64,000 nucleotides of DNA from Viridibacillus arenosi. Its GTDB lineage: Bacteria; Bacillota; Bacilli; Bacillales_A; Planococcaceae. A program made the translations under genes and the position numbers. The stretch spans positions 62,001 through 126,000 of the forward strand of contig NZ_MSPW01000008.1 of the NCBI RefSeq assembly GCF_001955655.1. The letters run 5' to 3'. The notes under the pieces are model-generated. The model saw only the letters and a list, made by a program, of their open reading frames with translations, was not told where the DNA came from and did not search any database. Of this stretch, positions 1-8,615 are shown one piece after another. The stretch's first letter is position 1. Every line of letters starts with the position of its first letter.

Positions 1-63
1 TATTTAACACATTCTGTAAAGGCGCTAGATATTAGCGCAAACATTAAGAATAGCACTAAATAA
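1..63 (+). CDS. nadC: NadC C-terminus (partial)
   Basis: The first 20 codons of the window end in TAA and read [20 protein letters not shown]. The segment [10 protein letters not shown] is the usual C-terminal end of quinolinate phosphoribosyltransferase (nicotinate-nucleotide pyrophosphorylase). The gene begins outside the window. It stops 13 bp before the nadA start, which fits the nadB-nadC-nadA order of Bacillales NAD-synthesis operons. The identification rests on this short tail plus the neighbour. Confidence 0.72.
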   Translation, partial: YLTHSVKALDISANIKNSTK

Positions 64-76
64 TGGAGGAATCGAC

Positions 77-1186
77 ATGTCCATCATGCACTATTTTGAA
101 GAGAAAAAAAGTGGAACATTACCAGAAACTTACCGGAATTTAACGACTGAGCAAATGGAAGCACGCATTATAGCAATTAAACTAAAGCTCGGGGAGAAAC
201 TTTTCATACCAGGGCATCATTATCAAAAAGACGAAGTAATACAGTTTGCAAATGTAACGGGAGACTCCCTGCAACTAGCACAACTTTGTGCAGCTAATGA
301 ACAAGCGGAGCACATTGTTTTTTGTGGTGTGCATTTCATGGCAGAAACGGCTGATATATTAACGAATGTCTATCAGAAAGTTTACTTACCCGACATGCGT
401 GCAGGCTGTTCAATGGCCGATATGGCGAACATTTTCCAGACGGATCGTGCATGGGACGCACTTACTGAGATACTTGGTGACACAATCGTACCACTTACAT
501 ATGTCAACTCAACTGCAGCTATTAAAGCATTTGTTGGAAAAAATGGTGGTGCAACAGTGACGTCATCAAATGCTCATTCAATGGTAAAATGGGCATTTAC
601 ACAAAAAGAGCGTATTTTGTTTTTACCAGACCAACATCTCGGTAGAAATACAGCGTACGATATCGGCATTCCACTTGAGCAAATGGCTGTTTGGAACCCG
701 ATAAACGATAAGCTTGAGTATGAAGGGGAAGTTGAAGACATCAAAGTGATTTTATGGAAAGGACATTGTTCCGTTCATGAAAAATTCACAGTCCAAAATA
801 TCGCCGATCTTCGTGAATGCGATCCAGAAATACGCATCATCGTTCATCCAGAATGTTCACGAGAGGTAGTCGAACTTGCGGATGATAACGGCTCTACAAA
901 ATACATCATAGACGCAATTGAGAATGCCAAGCCAGGTAGTAAATGGGCAATAGGTACGGAAATGAATCTTGTTAACCGACTTATTCAAAACCACCCAAAC
1001 AAACAAATCGTTTCGCTCAATCCGAGCATGTGTCCTTGTTTGACTATGAATCGTATTGATCTACCACACTTACTTTGGAGCTTAGAGAGCATTGTCAATA
1101 GTGAAGATATCAATGTTATTCAGGTTGATGAAGATACGACGAAAGACGCAATCAAAGCGCTTGAACGGATGTTGGCAAGAGCGTAA
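77..1186 (+). CDS. nadA: Quinolinate synthase NadA
   Basis: Makes quinolinate from iminoaspartate and dihydroxyacetone phosphate in de novo NAD synthesis, using a [4Fe-4S] cluster. The protein has 369 residues, the usual length for the long Bacillus type. Cluster-ligand candidates are visible at Cys111 (RAGCSMAD), Cys231 (KGHCSVHE) and Cys319/Cys321 ([10 protein letters not shown]). The HHYQ motif near residue 47 and the VTSSNAHSM segment are family signatures. The ATG has a GGAGG 8 bp upstream. It follows nadC closely, so the two are probably co-transcribed and end at the hairpin at 1219-1260. Identification is secure. Confidence 0.97.
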   Translation: MSIMHYFEEKKSGTLPETYRNLTTEQMEARIIAIKLKLGEKLFIPGHHYQKDEVIQFANVTGDSLQLAQLCAANEQAEHIVFCGVHFMAETADILTNVYQKVYLPDMRAGCSMADMANIFQTDRAWDALTEILGDTIVPLTYVNSTAAIKAFVGKNGGATVTSSNAHSMVKWAFTQKERILFLPDQHLGRNTAYDIGIPLEQMAVWNPINDKLEYEGEVEDIKVILWKGHCSVHEKFTVQNIADLRECDPEIRIIVHPECSREVVELADDNGSTKYIIDAIENAKPGSKWAIGTEMNLVNRLIQNHPNKQIVSLNPSMCPCLTMNRIDLPHLLWSLESIVNSEDINVIQVDEDTTKDAIKALERMLARA

Positions 1187-1218
1187 GAGCTTCTTAGTCT
1201 AAAAAGATAATTACTGAA

Positions 1219-1260
1219 AAATACGACTGTTTATTGGGGAAATAATGAGCAGTCGTATTT
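1219..1260 (+). terminator. Hairpin after nadA
   Basis: Perfect 11-bp inverted repeat AAATACGACTG / CAGTCGTATTT with a 20-base loop, ending in a T run. It lies 33 bp after the nadA stop and probably ends the nad operon. Confidence 0.75.
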
Positions 1261-1289
1261 GTATTGAATACTTTTACATTTTACTTTTA

Positions 1290-1334
1290 TTGACATATAT
1301 ATGCGCTAAATGTAAAATACTCAATGTAGAGTAT
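1290..1334 (+). promoter_or_regulatory. padR promoter with overlapping operator
   Basis: A consensus sigma-A promoter is present: TTGACA at 1290-1295, 17-bp spacer, TAAAAT at 1313-1318. The palindrome ATACTC-N6-GAGTAT (1317-1334) overlaps the -10 box. A near copy lies at 1927-1944 before the next gene. The placement fits autorepression by the PadR protein encoded just downstream. Confidence 0.75.
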
Positions 1335-1355
1335 AAATTTTTGGGGGTGTCTATT

Positions 1356-1889
1356 ATGACTCAATTACTAGTTTTAGGTATGTTAGATATCCGACCTATG
1401 TCTGGTTATGATATTCAAATGATGCTACAAGAAAATGATGTGGAGCGATGGTCAGGTGTACTCGTTGGATCAATTTATCATGCACTAAAAAAACTTGAAA
1501 AAGATAAATATATTGAAATAGAACGAATGGAACAAACAGGTTTGCGACAAAAAGCAATATATAAAATAACTGATAAAGGTCAATCATATCTGCAAGACTT
1601 GATTTTCAAAGCCATTAAAACATCTTCAATACCATATCCAACAGCACTATATTCTGGATTATCATTTATAGATAAATTACCTACTGAGAAATCACGGGAA
1701 GCATTAGAGCAACAATTACAAAAATTAGTTAACGAGTTAGAGTCATTAGAGATTGGTCTAGAAGTTAAGGAAAAATATTTAGATGGTGAACTACCTGCAA
1801 TGATCCAATTGGTTTCTAATAATATGATTAAAATTGTCAAACAGCAAATTACATTAGTTGAAGATATCTTAAAGCTTTTTGATGAATAA
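1356..1889 (+). CDS. PadR-family transcriptional regulator
   Basis: 177 residues. The N-terminal winged helix (about residues 1-85) contains the PadR-typical LGMLDIRPMSGYDI and GSIYHALKKLEKDKYIE segments. The C-terminal half is helical and matches the dimerising Vir_act_alpha_C-type tail. The chosen ATG follows GGGGGTG by 8 bp; a longer upstream reading is possible but runs through the promoter. PadR proteins repress nearby genes in response to small molecules. The matching palindromes at 1317 and 1927 suggest it controls itself and the VOC-fold gene at 2002. The ligand cannot be read from sequence. Confidence 0.9.
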   Translation: MTQLLVLGMLDIRPMSGYDIQMMLQENDVERWSGVLVGSIYHALKKLEKDKYIEIERMEQTGLRQKAIYKITDKGQSYLQDLIFKAIKTSSIPYPTALYSGLSFIDKLPTEKSREALEQQLQKLVNELESLEIGLEVKEKYLDGELPAMIQLVSNNMIKIVKQQITLVEDILKLFDE

Positions 1890-1926
1890 ATGCTCCTTCT
1901 TTTTGGAGAGGAAAAAAAATAATCAT

Positions 1927-1963
1927 ATAGTCAATGTTGAGTATTTAATTTTGAGTGTATAAT
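1927..1963 (+). promoter_or_regulatory. Second PadR-type operator and promoter
   Basis: ATAGTCAATGTTGAGTAT (1927-1944) differs at two positions from the 18-bp operator at 1317-1334. It overlaps a TTGAGT -35-like box (1937-1942). A TATAAT -10 lies at 1958-1963, 38 bp before the gene at 2002. The shared operator ties this gene to the PadR regulator. Confidence 0.65.
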
Positions 1964-2001
1964 TTTCTGCTTATTAATTTTCTTGAAAAGGAGAATGTTG
2001 G

Positions 2002-2751
2002 ATGAAAATTGATCATTTAGTTATTAATATAGATAGCAAATATCAGGAAGAAGGAGAACAGGTAACTGCCATTCGTAGTATAGGTTTACCTTACAATCCA
2101 AATAAAGGGAAGGGGACGAAAGGTTTTAAAGTATCGAATATTTGGATAGGAAAAGAATATTTCGAAATGGTTAACCTATTGCGAGAAGATGGAGGAGGAT
2201 GGAAAGAAGAATGGGTCAATGCCTATAACCAAGGTGAGCGAGGGCTCATTTGTTTAATGATTGATGTAGCAGATATAGATTTATTATGTGAAGACATGCA
2301 AAGTAAAGGGATATCTATTACAAATCCAGAAAGTATTAAAATAAAATTTCTTTTCAATCTATTCTCAAAAACGCTACCATGGCAAAATAGTTATTTAAAC
2401 TTCTTTGAAGGAGTTCCATTGCAAATTGGTTTTCAACAAATGATAAATCAAAAAACAAGAGATTTTATGGGTAAATACATGGTGCCAAATGCGTTAGAAA
2501 ATAATATTGAGGGTATCAATAGAATTAAGATTAGTGGTAACTTTTCGAACAATGATTTTGAACTGATTAAGAAGGTTTTTGACTTTGTTATGATAACAGA
2601 GGACAGTCTACAAATAAGATTACAACATTCTCAAGAAATAATTTTTGAAAAAGCCAAAGAGTATAAAGTAATGGTTAGTTTAAAAGGAAAATATAATAAG
2701 TTGAAGGTAGAAAACTGTTGGATAGAGAACACTAAGATAAGTCTTGAGTAA
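2002..2751 (+). CDS. VOC/glyoxalase-like protein
   Basis: 249 residues. It opens with MKIDHLVINID and continues with GFKVSNIWIGKEYFEMVNL and LICLMIDVADIDLLCEDMQSKG in successive segments, the beta-alpha-beta pattern of glyoxalase-like vicinal-oxygen-chelate domains. His5 and Glu44 sit where metal ligands often occur, but no enzyme activity can be assigned. The C-terminal third (about 165-249) looks like a second, diverged module. RBS AAGGAG lies 9 bp upstream. It is preceded by the PadR-type operator and followed by a terminator, so it is a single-gene unit probably induced by the PadR ligand. Confidence 0.72.
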   Translation: MKIDHLVINIDSKYQEEGEQVTAIRSIGLPYNPNKGKGTKGFKVSNIWIGKEYFEMVNLLREDGGGWKEEWVNAYNQGERGLICLMIDVADIDLLCEDMQSKGISITNPESIKIKFLFNLFSKTLPWQNSYLNFFEGVPLQIGFQQMINQKTRDFMGKYMVPNALENNIEGINRIKISGNFSNNDFELIKKVFDFVMITEDSLQIRLQHSQEIIFEKAKEYKVMVSLKGKYNKLKVENCWIENTKISLE

Positions 2752-2797
2752 AGAAAATCTTTTTGAGTAGAATGATTATTTAAATTGAAACCAGTTG

Positions 2798-2821
2798 ACT
2801 AGCTAATAGGCTAGTTTTTTT
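2798..2821 (+). terminator. Terminator after VOC gene
   Basis: Stem ACTAGC / GCTAGT with a 6-base loop, followed by a T run. A compact rho-independent terminator. Confidence 0.8.
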
Positions 2822-2978
2822 AAAGTAGTTATTGTAATTTACATTTCTATGATAAGGACAGGCACTCCTACATAAACTACTGTATATTACAAAAGCTCGT
2901 ACTCAATTTTTGCTAGTATAAATAGAGCACGAAGTATCTAAGTAATTCAATACTTTATTAAAGAGGGAGGTCGTTTTT

Positions 2979-3971
2979 ATACAAAATAAGAATGAGAATA
3001 AGTTAAAAATTGAGTTCACTACTAATGGAAAGAAAAATAGAAAGTCCATGAAATTTTACATAAGCGGAGCAGTTCTAGCCGGTGTATTGCTATTTGGTTC
3101 AGCATCTATTTCTCCAACTATAAATAATGCTTTTGCCAAGACACCTTTCTTAAATTTAATATATGAACCAACACTTTTAAATAAAGATATAGTCAAAATA
3201 ATAACAGAAAGATTGCTTTCTAAAAACTATCCATTCGAAAATGTTTCGATAGTTGCGCCTAAGAAAAACATTGTTATTAATATAGATAAATCAGAACAAA
3301 ATCCTTTGAAAGTGGAAAAAGCGATAGAAAAGGAAGTTAATTCACTGTTAAGCTCATTTGATCTTACAGATTATAAACTAAAAATTGTTCAAGATCTTCA
3401 GAATGTATCTCTGAATACAATGATTTATCAAGAAACCAATTTGATGGCAAAACAATTACAGAATAATATAAAGAATGACGCAAGGTTACAAGATTATAAG
3501 CTGATATCGGTATCTGTTAATAATAATGATGTTCAGAATATGATTATATTGGTTGCATCAGATAAGGAAACAAGAACTGGTGTAATGAAAAAAATAGTGC
3601 AAAGCATTGTAAAGGAAAATAATTTCGAGCCCTATTTGATTAAAACATATTCAATAGATGCTCAAGAAGAAGAAATTGCCCTTAAATGGCAAGCTATAAT
3701 AAATAAAATAAACACTGAATTCATTGGTAAAGACGAAATGAAAATAAAAGATATTCGTTATTCTTTATTTGAACCACCATCATCTTTTCTCATAAATACG
3801 TCTATTAACCCTACAGATGAGGCGGCTATAGAAGAAGCTCAAAAAATTGAGAAGGCTATTAAGATGTTTATAACAACTCAAGGAGACACTAGCTCTATTA
3901 ATCAAGAACCATATAATATTGTTATTTATGGTAGTGATAATAAAGAAATAAATATAGCCACTCAAAATTAA
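2979..3971 (+). CDS. DUF4030-type exported protein
   Basis: From the first in-frame ATG (3048) the protein begins MKFYISGAVLAGVLLFG, a single membrane or signal segment, followed by a lysine-rich region of repeated alpha-beta pattern with ASDKETRTG. This resembles Bacillus DUF4030 proteins, of unknown function. The frame is open and hydrophilic upstream of that ATG (QNKNENKLKIEF). GGGAGG at 2965-2970 is placed for an ATA codon at 2979, not for the ATG. Family members normally have such a charged stretch before the membrane segment, so ATA initiation or a mutated ATG is inferred. It converges with the permease fragment. Confidence 0.62.
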   Translation: MQNKNENKLKIEFTTNGKKNRKSMKFYISGAVLAGVLLFGSASISPTINNAFAKTPFLNLIYEPTLLNKDIVKIITERLLSKNYPFENVSIVAPKKNIVINIDKSEQNPLKVEKAIEKEVNSLLSSFDLTDYKLKIVQDLQNVSLNTMIYQETNLMAKQLQNNIKNDARLQDYKLISVSVNNNDVQNMIILVASDKETRTGVMKKIVQSIVKENNFEPYLIKTYSIDAQEEEIALKWQAIINKINTEFIGKDEMKIKDIRYSLFEPPSSFLINTSINPTDEAAIEEAQKIEKAIKMFITTQGDTSSINQEPYNIVIYGSDNKEINIATQN

Positions 3972-3975
3972 TATA

Positions 3976-4023
3976 CCAGCCATTTATATTATTTACGAGC
4001 GCTTAAATAATATGAATGGCTGG
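3976..4023. terminator. Long bidirectional hairpin
   Basis: CCAGCCATT... pairs with ...AATGGCTGG through a stem of about 20 bp with small imperfections around the loop CGAGCGCT. It sits between two convergent genes (DUF4030 and the permease 3' end) and probably ends both. Confidence 0.75.
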
Positions 4024-4039
4024 CATCCGTTCGTCAGGA

Positions 4040-4186
4040 TTAAATCAAAAACATTGCCACAATGGTTGTGACGACTAATCCAGTAATAACAGGCACTAAA
4101 TTTCTACGTGCAAGTTCGAATGGACTAACATTACAAATTGCTGCAGCGGGGATAAGTGCCCAAGGGATAAGTGTACTTCCACCGAT
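4040..4186 (-). pseudogene. Permease C-terminal fragment
   Basis: The minus strand from 4186 to the TAA at 4040 encodes IGGSTLIPWALIPAAICN... through a final membrane segment ending VVTTIVAMFLI. It has no start of its own. It continues in frame from the fragment at 49973-50787 when joined at the shared 8-bp core, and from 62475-62922 before that. The rebuilt protein has 463 residues and many membrane helices, and resembles GntP/CitM-type ion-transporter superfamily permeases. The substrate is unknown. The gene is interrupted by the prophage here. Confidence 0.88.
4179..4186. other. attL core of prophage
   Basis: CCACCGAT, identical to 49973-49980. Left of it lies permease C-terminal coding sequence; right of it lies phage sequence leading to the integrase stop 14 bp away. 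Short identity cores are normal for large serine integrases. Confidence 0.85.
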
Positions 4187-4199
4187 GAAAGACAAATTA

Positions 4200-5630
4200 T
4201 TATTTCGCTGATACAATCACGATTTCCCTAGCTTGCTTACTACTACGATATTCGTCTTTTGTATCAATAACAAGCTGTGAGAAAACAGTTGTCATTAATT
4301 CCTTACGCTCGTAATCATTGGCATGTAACCATAGCGTATCCATATTTTCTACTATGGACTTAAGTGTATCGCTACTTGTATCGATTTGTTTGATACTGTT
4401 TAATTCGCGTCGAATTTCTTTTTCCTTATCACGCAAAGTTGATGTGGAAGAAATAAGCTCATCAATATCAATAACGTCATTTTCAAACATAGTTTTCTTC
4501 TTTTGCATTAACTTTTCGACTGCTGATAATTCACTTTTGAGTGTTGCTAATCTTTCTGTAGGGTACTCGGAATCTCCATCAGCGGTCAAAAATTGTTCGG
4601 TTAACTGACTGAAATGAGCGAATACTGTTTTAACTAAATTATCCTCTAGGATGATGTGGCTAGAACATTTTTTCCCTGTTTTTTTCCCTGAACATCTATA
4701 TGTCTTTTTATTTCCGGATCTATGTCCAGCTATAGAATGTCCGCAGCGGGCACATTTAAGAATAGAAGAAAAGTAATAGTTGCTTGTTTCTCGTTTCCCG
4801 CCAAATGTTCTACGTTTATCCAAAATATCTTGCAACCCCCAAAACTCTTCTCTAGATATTATTCGTTCGTGATTACCTTCATACAATTTTTGTTCTCTTG
4901 GGGGTTTTTTGTAATCTTTTTTACTTTCGTTGAATGTTAGGTAACCTGCATATACGCAATTATTTGCGATACCTCTTACAGAATCAACATGCCACTCACC
5001 ACCGTAACGTGTAGGAAAACCACGAGAAGTTAATTGTTTGGCGATTGTTAAAAAACCGAGTGTTTTAGATAATTTAAATACTTCTTTTACAACTTTCGCT
5101 TCATCTTCATAAATAACTAACTTTTCATCTACTACACGGTATCCGTACGGTGGAGTGCCACCTTTCCATTCACCTAACTTTGTTTTTTTCTCCATACCCA
5201 TTCTTACACGTTCTGCGGTGTTCTCGCGTTCCCATTGAGCAATAGCTGCGACTAATGTTATAAACAGTCTTCCCATTGCGTTTGTTGTGTCATAGACTTC
5301 GGTAGCAGACTTAAACTTGCAGTTGTATTGATCAAGTTCTTGTAAAATTTCGTAAAGATCAGATACCGAGCGAGTTAGTCGATCTAACCGATATACTAAA
5401 ACAACGTCAATACCACCTGCTTTTACTACATTCATCATCTCTTGAAAATGGGGTCTGTTTAAATCTTTTGCTGAATAACCATCATCAATAAATGGTTCTC
5501 CCACAAGTTCCCATCCTTGTGAAACGCAATAGGCTTCTAATTTCTCTAATTGTGCAGCGATAGAATAACCGTGTTTAGCTTGCTCTTCTGTGGAAACTCT
5601 AACATAAATAACTGACTTCATTTTTTTCAC
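4200..5630 (-). CDS. int: Large serine integrase
   Basis: 476 residues. The N-terminal resolvase domain contains YVRVSTEEQ with the catalytic Ser13 and the DGYSAKDLNRP and DRLTRSVSDL motifs. A recombinase domain follows (about 155-280), then a zinc ribbon with two cysteine pairs (CARCGHS and C...KKC, about 295-330), then a coiled-coil region. It would catalyse integration and, with a directionality factor, excision at the CCACCGAT core. The gene ends 14 bp inside attL. It is related to, but clearly different from, the recombinase at 50846-52294. No directionality factor is obvious in this prophage. Confidence 0.95.
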   Translation of the reverse strand: MKKMKSVIYVRVSTEEQAKHGYSIAAQLEKLEAYCVSQGWELVGEPFIDDGYSAKDLNRPHFQEMMNVVKAGGIDVVLVYRLDRLTRSVSDLYEILQELDQYNCKFKSATEVYDTTNAMGRLFITLVAAIAQWERENTAERVRMGMEKKTKLGEWKGGTPPYGYRVVDEKLVIYEDEAKVVKEVFKLSKTLGFLTIAKQLTSRGFPTRYGGEWHVDSVRGIANNCVYAGYLTFNESKKDYKKPPREQKLYEGNHERIISREEFWGLQDILDKRRTFGGKRETSNYYFSSILKCARCGHSIAGHRSGNKKTYRCSGKKTGKKCSSHIILEDNLVKTVFAHFSQLTEQFLTADGDSEYPTERLATLKSELSAVEKLMQKKKTMFENDVIDIDELISSTSTLRDKEKEIRRELNSIKQIDTSSDTLKSIVENMDTLWLHANDYERKELMTTVFSQLVIDTKDEYRSSKQAREIVIVSAK

Positions 5631-5706
5631 CTTTCTAGGTATAAGAAAAGAGCAGCGTATTAGCTACTCTTGCTTATATAATTACAATCGTTGGAATATA
5701 AGTTAA

Positions 5707-6396
5707 TCAAAAATTTAAAATTACTTTTTTTAATTTACCTATTATGCGAATGTCATTGTTATTCAATGGTACTGCAATTGGTGGATAATCAGAATTTGCA
5801 CTTTCTAACACAAGTGTCTCATTAGAAATAGTTACTTTCTTTAGATAAGCCTCACCATTAATCAGGACAGCTATAACTTCACCATTTTCGAAACTAGATT
5901 GTTTTCTAATTAGCAGTAGATCTCCGTCATAAATTCGTAAACCTTTCATACTGTCACCATTTGCTCTTAAATAAAAATGAGTGCCTCCTTTTACCCAACT
6001 TTGTGGAGTATCTTCATATCCTTCAACGTCTTCGTAAGCTAATACACCATTTCCACAACTTATTGAACCATATATCGGTAGCTTCACCGCATAAGTGGGA
6101 ACTTCGTCAATTGATTCTTTTATTTCAGATCGCTCTAATGGAATTTTATCTATGTGAATTTCATCTAGTTGAGAATTAATAGGTGGGAATAAATCGTCAA
6201 TTGTAACGCCAATGGCTTTAGCTATAGCAAACAAAATATCTTGCTCAGCTTCGTTAGTTCCACTTTCGTAAGAGGAAATTGTGTTGTGTTTTACACCAAC
6301 TTTTTCACCAAGTTGTTTTTGAGTAAGTTTAGCGATTTTTCTATACTTTTTAATTTGTTCACCAACATATTTTGTTACATTATTTTCTTGTTTCAT
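5707..6396 (-). CDS. CI/LexA-like phage repressor
   Basis: 229 residues. An XRE helix-turn-helix (about 12-68) is followed by an S24 peptidase domain with a Cys114-Gly115 cleavage site, catalytic Ser149 (NGDSM) and Lys186 (YLKK). It would hold lysogeny and cleave itself when RecA is activated by DNA damage. It is divergent from the Cro-like gene at 6543, and the space between holds TTCAT-N5-ATGAA operators. Start chosen at the ATG after AAGGAG. Confidence 0.93.
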   Translation of the reverse strand: MKQENNVTKYVGEQIKKYRKIAKLTQKQLGEKVGVKHNTISSYESGTNEAEQDILFAIAKAIGVTIDDLFPPINSQLDEIHIDKIPLERSEIKESIDEVPTYAVKLPIYGSISCGNGVLAYEDVEGYEDTPQSWVKGGTHFYLRANGDSMKGLRIYDGDLLLIRKQSSFENGEVIAVLINGEAYLKKVTISNETLVLESANSDYPPIAVPLNNNDIRIIGKLKKVILNF

Positions 6397-6432
6397 GAAA
6401 TCATCTCCTTCCTAATAAATAGTATATCACAT

Positions 6433-6511
6433 TTCATGAAGTTTAGTACAATTATTTTCATAATTTATGAAGTTTTTTGTTGACTCTACCAATTATTTCA
6501 TATAATATGAA
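6433..6511. promoter_or_regulatory. Lysis-lysogeny operators
   Basis: Two perfect palindromes TTCAT-N5-ATGAA lie at 6457-6471 and 6497-6511. A compact TTCATGAA site lies at 6433-6440. The 6497 site overlaps the -10 of the rightward promoter (TTGACT at 6480, TAATAT at 6503). The 6433 site lies in the leftward promoter region. A third perfect copy is at 6735-6749. Confidence 0.75.
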
Positions 6512-6542
6512 GTTATCACTTAGAGAAAGTGAGGTGAAGAAT

Positions 6543-6764
6543 ATGCAATATAATTTAATCAAGTATCGCAAATTTAACTTATTAACACAGAAAGATATGG
6601 CGAACTTGATAGGAGTTGACTTGCGAACATATGCTAATAAAGAACATGGTGATTCACAATTCAAGTTAAACGAAATGTTTATTATTGCAAAAAAATTAAA
6701 CATGGATATTAGTGAAATTTTTTTACCAACTAACTTCATGAATCATGAAGTTTTAGAAGCTTGA
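6543..6764 (+). CDS. Cro-like XRE regulator
   Basis: 73 residues forming one XRE helix-turn-helix (LTQKDMANLIGVDLRTYANKE). Divergent from the repressor and first gene of the early operon, the position of Cro. The start ATG has GAGGTG 9 bp upstream. The 3' end of the gene itself contains an operator palindrome (6735-6749) that encodes FMNHE, so repressor could bind within the gene. Confidence 0.82.
   Translation: MQYNLIKYRKFNLLTQKDMANLIGVDLRTYANKEHGDSQFKLNEMFIIAKKLNMDISEIFLPTNFMNHEVLEA
6735..6749. promoter_or_regulatory. Operator inside cro 3' end
   Basis: TTCATGAATCATGAA is a third exact TTCAT-N5-ATGAA palindrome, placed in codons near the C-terminus of the Cro-like gene. It could act as a roadblock or looping site. 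Confidence 0.6.
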
Positions 6765-6841
6765 GTCTATAAAACATTTTGATTGTAAAGTAGAAATGTA
6801 CAACCTTAGAACTTGCATAGGCTGTATTGAGGTGATGGGAA

Positions 6842-7030
6842 ATGGGATTCGAAGGATTCGAAGGCTTTGAAATGACTGAAGAAAAAGTACGTAAACTGAA
6901 GCCGATTGTCGAAAAAATCCTGTCGAGAAAACATGGGCGTGACATAAAGTTATACAATTTAACAATTTGTGGAGTGCCTTTAGGTGATGAGAGTAGCAAT
7001 GAAGATCAGCAAAATCGGCAACCTAATTAA
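6842..7030 (+). CDS. Small early phage protein
   Basis: 62 residues, not recognised. It starts with a glycine-phenylalanine-glutamate repeat (GFEGFEGFE), followed by a basic helical stretch and a polar tail. RBS GAGGTG lies 9 bp before the ATG. First small gene after Cro, so probably early-expressed. Confidence 0.6.
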   Translation: MGFEGFEGFEMTEEKVRKLKPIVEKILSRKHGRDIKLYNLTICGVPLGDESSNEDQQNRQPN

Positions 7031-7066
7031 TTATCTGAAAAGTGAAATATCAAAGGAGGAAATCAA

Positions 7067-7966
7067 ATGTTTACAAATGTAGAGAGCACAGAGTTAATCA
7101 GCAGTGTAGAAAATATCATGGTCGAGTTGAAGAAGCGCCTAGATCCATCTTATGTGGAAGCGCAAAAGAAGGCTGAGGTTGATGGTGATAACGTAATCCA
7201 ACATAAAGGATTGAAGCTTTGTAAGGTTGAGCGTGAGGCTCGTGAGGGGGATTATGTTAGACCTAATTATCAAGGGAATTTTCACGTTCTAAGGGATGGA
7301 GAAATTTACGGTCCGGTATTTAAAGATAAAGGAGAGCGTTTAGCTGTAAGTAGTGGTTATACCGTATATGAGGATGCTCACAACCGCACCCCATCCACAG
7401 TAGAAGTATTCGAACCAATCGGTCACTGCAAACCTGTGGAATATGAACCACCTTTCCCAGAGGTACTCACACCAAATGAACAACGTGCTTTGTTGATTAA
7501 GCAGGCTAAGGAGTTTGTGGAGGAACATACGAAACCTAATGATTTTACTGGTAAAGGTGTTCTTATCGGCAGTCGCTGGTCAACTAAAATTGAGTTTGTC
7601 TTAAACAATCAAAAACGTACACTAGTTGCATTAGCGAAAGGTATTGATAGTGCAAGGGTAAGAGCCAAAGGTATAGCAAAATGCGCACCAGATGAAGTAT
7701 TCAACGAACACATTGGACAAGCTATCGCATTAGCTAGAGCGCTTGAAATTGAAGTTCCAAAAGGGTTTTTGAAGGCGATACAACCGGATGAAAAGGTTGC
7801 AGGAATGGTTGTATTTGCAGAAGGAGAAAAACGACGATTAGTAATTGAATATAAAGATGTAAATATTAGCGAACATCATGGAGAAATAACCTGTCAAGTT
7901 GGTTCTGGTTATAGCAAGGAAGGAATTATTTTAGATGACACAAAAGCAGAGTACAACAATGCATAA
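7067..7966 (+). CDS. Hypothetical early protein
   Basis: 299 residues, no family recognised. The N-terminal half is charged and contains NFHVLRDGEIYGPVF. The C-terminal half holds a segment of repeated alanine/arginine (DSARVRAKGIAKCAPDEVF, then IGQAIALARALEIEVPKGF) that looks like a small helical domain. It has a strong AAGGAGG site. The end overlaps the next gene by 32 bp, which implies translational coupling within the early operon. Confidence 0.7.
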   Translation: MFTNVESTELISSVENIMVELKKRLDPSYVEAQKKAEVDGDNVIQHKGLKLCKVEREAREGDYVRPNYQGNFHVLRDGEIYGPVFKDKGERLAVSSGYTVYEDAHNRTPSTVEVFEPIGHCKPVEYEPPFPEVLTPNEQRALLIKQAKEFVEEHTKPNDFTGKGVLIGSRWSTKIEFVLNNQKRTLVALAKGIDSARVRAKGIAKCAPDEVFNEHIGQAIALARALEIEVPKGFLKAIQPDEKVAGMVVFAEGEKRRLVIEYKDVNISEHHGEITCQVGSGYSKEGIILDDTKAEYNNA

Positions 7967-8162
7967 AACAGCATTATACCGATTCCGAAAAAGCTTAAAC
8001 CTTAGACCGACACAATGCGCGAATGCTTTAGGAATCTGTGAAAAATCATACCAATTGAAGGAATACAATCGCAGACAATTCACCTTAGAAGAGTCATTTA
8101 ATCTATCAAAATATTTAAAGATTACGATGGAGCAACTATTCAAACTCGTCAAGGAGGGATAA
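7935..8162 (+). CDS. XRE-like DNA-binding protein
   Basis: 75 residues with a helix-turn-helix pattern (FRKSLNLRPTQCANALGICEKSYQ...LSKYLKITMEQLFKLV), typical of Cro/C1-type regulators. It overlaps the preceding gene out of frame. A shorter start at 7959 is possible, but the GGA at 7922 favours the longer form. Probably an early regulator. Confidence 0.65.
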   Translation: MTQKQSTTMHKTALYRFRKSLNLRPTQCANALGICEKSYQLKEYNRRQFTLEESFNLSKYLKITMEQLFKLVKEG

Positions 8163-8270
8163 TTGTTGATTGTCCACAATGGGGATTGGCGCAACATGTC
8201 GGGGTGGGAGCGTTATTGGGCAATATGTCAGGCGTATCAAAGAAATCAAATTAGATGGGGAGGCTTGGAA

Positions 8271-8615
8271 ATGGAAAAGAAAGTAGAAATTCCTTCATTA
8301 GAGTATTTAAAGGGATTAACTGAAGAAGGTGTTAAAAACTTTGAACAAACGGTATTAGAAGGTCCATTATTCAAAGAGATAATTCGAAAAATAGAAGATG
8401 CAGCACTTGATGGTCTTGCAATTTATGAAAAGAAAATTGAATCTGATGACGATGTTAGAGCATTAAAAGTAATCTGTACAGCACTTAAAGAGAATGACTT
8501 TTATTGTGAAATTGAAACTAAAGAGAAAACAGGTTTGTTGATGGGGAAATACTATCAAAAATACTTTGTTGTTAAATGGGAATCAAAAAATACGAATGGA
8601 GATGAAAAGAAATGA
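8271..8615 (+). CDS. Hypothetical phage protein
   Basis: 114 residues, acidic and helical, no family recognised. GGGGAGG at 8258-8264 supports the ATG at 8271. The frame is open back to a TTG at 8163 behind AAGGAGG, so a 150-residue form or a separate short upstream cistron cannot be excluded. The end overlaps the AbrB-like gene by 4 bp. Confidence 0.6.
   Translation: MEKKVEIPSLEYLKGLTEEGVKNFEQTVLEGPLFKEIIRKIEDAALDGLAIYEKKIESDDDVRALKVICTALKENDFYCEIETKEKTGLLMGKYYQKYFVVKWESKNTNGDEKK

Noticed and set aside
1190..1355. Riboswitch between nadA and padR
   Set aside because: Only a terminator hairpin and a standard promoter/operator are present.
8163..8270. Extension of the 8271 gene to a TTG start
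   Set aside because: A clear GGGGAGG serves the internal ATG; the extension remains possible but less likely, and is noted in the feature.
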